From Deltaproteobacteria bacterium (GTDB lineage: Bacteria > Myxococcota > Kuafuiibacteriia > Kuafuiibacteriales > Kuafuiibacteriaceae): a stretch of DNA of 64,000 bases. The position numbers were made by a program, and so were the translations under genes. Within the stretch, counting starts at the first letter, position 1. Each line of letters opens with the position of its first letter. Below the pieces are notes generated by a model. That model was not told the origin of the DNA. It searched no databases and saw only the letters and a program-made list of their open reading frames with translations. Below, piece after piece: positions 62,119 through 64,000 of the stretch. Location: contig JADJBV010000001.1 of assembly GCA_016703535.1 (NCBI GenBank), forward strand, positions 5,198,001 to 5,262,000, read 5' to 3'.

Positions 62119-63174
62119 TCAGCCCTTGTGGGTCAAGCCCAGGCGTTGGCCCTGGTACTTCTTCTGTTGGATGCGCTCCCACCAGCCGTGGTTCTCGAGG
62201 TACCAGCGTACGGTGCGCTCCAGGCCGGACTCGAAGGTTTCGCTGGGCTGCCAGCCGAGCTCCTTCGAGATCTTCTCGATGTTCATGGCGTAGCGCAGAT
62301 CGTGCCCGGGCCGATCGGCCACGTAGGTGATCTGGGATTTGTGGGGCTTGGGGCCGGGCGCGTGTTGGTCGAGGATTTCGCAGATCCGCTCCACCACCTG
62401 GAGATTGGTCCGCTCACTTTCGCCGCCGATGTTGTAGGTCTCGCCGACTCGGCCCTTCTCCAACACCACCCGCAAGGCCCGGGCGTGATCGTCCACGTAG
62501 AGCCAGTCCCGGACGTTGCTGCCGTTGCCGTAGACCGGGAGCGGCTCACCCGCTTTGCCCTTGAGGATCATCAGCGGGATCAACTTCTCGGGGAACTGAC
62601 AAGGGCCGTAGTTGTTGGAGCAGTTGGTCACCAAGGTCGGCAGGCCGAAGGTCCGGTGCCAGGCTCGAGCCAAGTGATCGGAAGAGGCCTTGCTCGCCGA
62701 ATACGGAGAGCTGGGATCGTAGGGGGTGGTCTCGAGGAAGGCCCCGGTTGGACCGAGGGAACCATAAACCTCGTCGGTCGAGACGTGCAGGAATCGGAAG
62801 CGGGCCTGGTGGGCGGCGTCCAGGCTGCGGAAATAACGCAGGCCTTCTTGCAGCAACGTGAAGGTGCCCACCACGTTGGTCTGGATGAAGTCGGCCGGCG
62901 CGTCGATAGAGCGGTCCACGTGGGACTCGGCGGCCAGGTGCATGACCGCGTCCGGCTTATATTCAGTATAAGCCTTGGCGACGGCCGCGGTGTCGGAGAT
63001 ATCGGCCTCTAGCAGCCGATAACGCGGGTTTTGGGCCACCGACTCCAGGGAGTCCAGGTTGGCCGCGTAGGTGAGCTTGTCGAGGTTCAGGACCTCGTGT
63101 TCGGTCTCATGGATCAGCTGACGAACCAGGGCGGAGCCGATAAAACCGGCGCCACCCGTCACGAGAATGCGCAC
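62119..63174 (-). CDS. rfbB: dTDP-glucose 4,6-dehydratase
   Basis: 351 residues. The NAD motif is TGGAGFIGS at 6-14, STDEVYG at 132-138 holds the active-site Thr/Asp/Glu, and Y158/K162 form the YxxxK pair. It converts dTDP-glucose to dTDP-4-keto-6-deoxyglucose, the substrate of RfbC at 42666-43205. It sits three bases after the tyrosine-kinase gene and directly before the GT-C gene on the same strand. Confidence 0.96.
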   Translation of the reverse strand: MRILVTGGAGFIGSALVRQLIHETEHEVLNLDKLTYAANLDSLESVAQNPRYRLLEADISDTAAVAKAYTEYKPDAVMHLAAESHVDRSIDAPADFIQTNVVGTFTLLQEGLRYFRSLDAAHQARFRFLHVSTDEVYGSLGPTGAFLETTPYDPSSPYSASKASSDHLARAWHRTFGLPTLVTNCSNNYGPCQFPEKLIPLMILKGKAGEPLPVYGNGSNVRDWLYVDDHARALRVVLEKGRVGETYNIGGESERTNLQVVERICEILDQHAPGPKPHKSQITYVADRPGHDLRYAMNIEKISKELGWQPSETFESGLERTVRWYLENHGWWERIQQKKYQGQRLGLTHKG

Positions 63175-63177
63175 GCC

Positions 63178-64000
63178 TCAGGCCTCCGCGCCCTTCTCCG
63201 CCTCGGCGCCGTAAGGAGCGCCGTAGCGGCTGTGATAGTAGTAGTAATAACCGCCGTGGCCGTCTTCCAGGTCCACGTCGTTGAGCACCACGCCCAAGAT
63301 TCGAGCGTTGACGTCCCGGAGTTGCCGGGCCGCGCGCCGCACCGCCTCTTTGGTCGTCTTTGAGGCCTTGACCACAAAGATGGTGCCCTCGGCGATCTGG
63401 GAGAGGATGACCGCGTCGGTCACCGCCTGCACCGGCGGCGAGTCGAAGATGATCCGGTCGTAACGTTGATCGAGTTGCTTCACCAGGTTGACGAAGCGAT
63501 CGGTGTGCAGGATCTCGGCCGGGTTGGGCGGCAGCGGCCCACAGGGCAAGATGTCCAGGCCGGCGATGTCGGTGGCCTTGATCGCTTGATCCAAGGTCAA
63601 GGCGTCCACCAAAACGCTGGTGAGCCCACCTTCCCCGGGCACGCCGAAGGTGCGGTGGAGCCGAGGCTTCCGCAGATCGGTGTCCACCAACAACACGCGA
63701 GCGCCCGCTTGTGCCATGGTGATGCCCAAGGCCACCGCGGTGGTGGACTTGCCTTCGCCGGGGCCGGCGCTGGTGAGGAGCAAACGCTTGAAGCTCTTGT
63801 CGGTGCTGAGGAACAAGAGGTTGGTGCGGATCGCCCGAGTGCATTCGGCCACAGAGCTCTTCGGGTTCTGGACGATGTAGAGGTCGCGACCGGTCGGGAC
63901 CCGCTGCACCCCATCGACGGTGATGGTCTTTTTGGCCTGCTGCTCTTCTTCGCTGATGCTCGGCAAGATGCCCAAGAAGGGGAGCGCCAAGAGGGCCTCG
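63178..64000 (-). CDS. bacterial tyrosine kinase, CpsD/Wzc type (5' end outside window)
   Basis: The frame is open to the window end, so the N-terminus is missing. The visible part begins EALLALPFLGILPSISEE, the usual link between a Wzz-type membrane domain and the kinase, so a fused Wzc-like protein is likely. The BY-kinase motifs are Walker A SAGPGEGKST, Walker A' VLLVDTDLRKP and Walker B IIFDSPPV. The tail has a Tyr cluster (GGYYYYYHSRYGAPYG) for autophosphorylation, which controls chain length and export. It supports a Wzx/Wzy-type pathway in this region. Confidence 0.92.
   Translation of the reverse strand, partial: EALLALPFLGILPSISEEEQQAKKTITVDGVQRVPTGRDLYIVQNPKSSVAECTRAIRTNLLFLSTDKSFKRLLLTSAGPGEGKSTTAVALGITMAQAGARVLLVDTDLRKPRLHRTFGVPGEGGLTSVLVDALTLDQAIKATDIAGLDILPCGPLPPNPAEILHTDRFVNLVKQLDQRYDRIIFDSPPVQAVTDAVILSQIAEGTIFVVKASKTTKEAVRRAARQLRDVNARILGVVLNDVDLEDGHGGYYYYYHSRYGAPYGAEAEKGAEA

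Noticed and set aside
1..64000. CRISPR arrays, insertion sequences or prophage genes
   Set aside because: No regularly spaced direct repeats, transposase motifs or phage structural genes were seen anywhere in the window.

Overview
The window is GC-rich, densely coded and carries 54 protein genes that I can support. I see no tRNA, rRNA, CRISPR array or insertion sequence. Several features point to a Myxococcota-type (former deltaproteobacterial) organism. These are FHA/GAF/cyclase and PEGA-type Ser/Thr kinase signalling proteins with N-terminal zinc ribbons, a MYXO-CTERM-like C-terminal anchor, the myxobacterial Cys-rich (EECDDGN) repeat, a bactofilin beside parB, a V4R/sigma-54 activator, and many Asp-rich outer-membrane lipoproteins with vWA, Kelch or FG-GAP modules. 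The placement is inferred from gene content only.

Layout. 1-10.5 kb: a vWA lipoprotein, bactofilin and ParB, a catalytically dead archaemetzincin-like protein, a conserved delta-group protein, a thioester-reductase-like SDR with a DUF2058 protein, and an overlapping cyclase/kinase pair. 10.7-18 kb: PlsB, then poorly known exported or accessory proteins (beta-propeller lipoprotein, MYXO-CTERM-like protein, small lipoprotein, CxxC protein, Uma2 nuclease, an orphan). 18.1-23.9 kb: a four-gene envelope operon of two FtsX-type permeases, a LolA-like protein and a beta-barrel, with no ATPase gene. 23.9-32.4 kb: nitroreductase, pirin, a V4R sigma-54 activator with a palindromic operator, a PAS-only protein, an outer-membrane protein behind a sigma-54-like promoter, and a membrane Ser/Thr kinase. 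32.5-37.8 kb: an isc operon (merR-type regulator, iscS, iscU, iscA, hscB, hscA) whose regulator is MerR-family rather than IscR. 37.9-41.8 kb: beta-barrel, PAP2 phosphatase, FabH and WecB.

41.9-64 kb is a surface-polysaccharide region: CysQ-like phosphatase, RfbC, two GT4 glycosyltransferases, FkbM and other methyltransferases, a NodB-like deacetylase, a radical SAM/SPASM enzyme, a Wzx-type flippase, a transglutaminase-like exported protein, a GT-C-like membrane protein, RfbB and a bacterial tyrosine kinase cut by the window end. Three large lipoproteins (Kelch/PD40, HYDIN-like Ig plus vWA, NBR1-Ig plus FG-GAP) are interleaved. RfbB and RfbC give two dTDP-rhamnose steps. The flippase and the tyrosine kinase suggest a Wzx/Wzy-type export route.

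The most interesting signals are as follows. The FtsX operon has no ATPase and shares an 'EAxLFGxE' short motif between a permease and the beta-barrel. An 18-bp dyad occurs twice before the merR-isc operon and once before parB. The archaemetzincin has lost its whole catalytic centre. HscB carries a eukaryote-like tetracysteine head. A GATCGT/GGCCGT hexamer inverted repeat lies between pirin and the nitroreductase.
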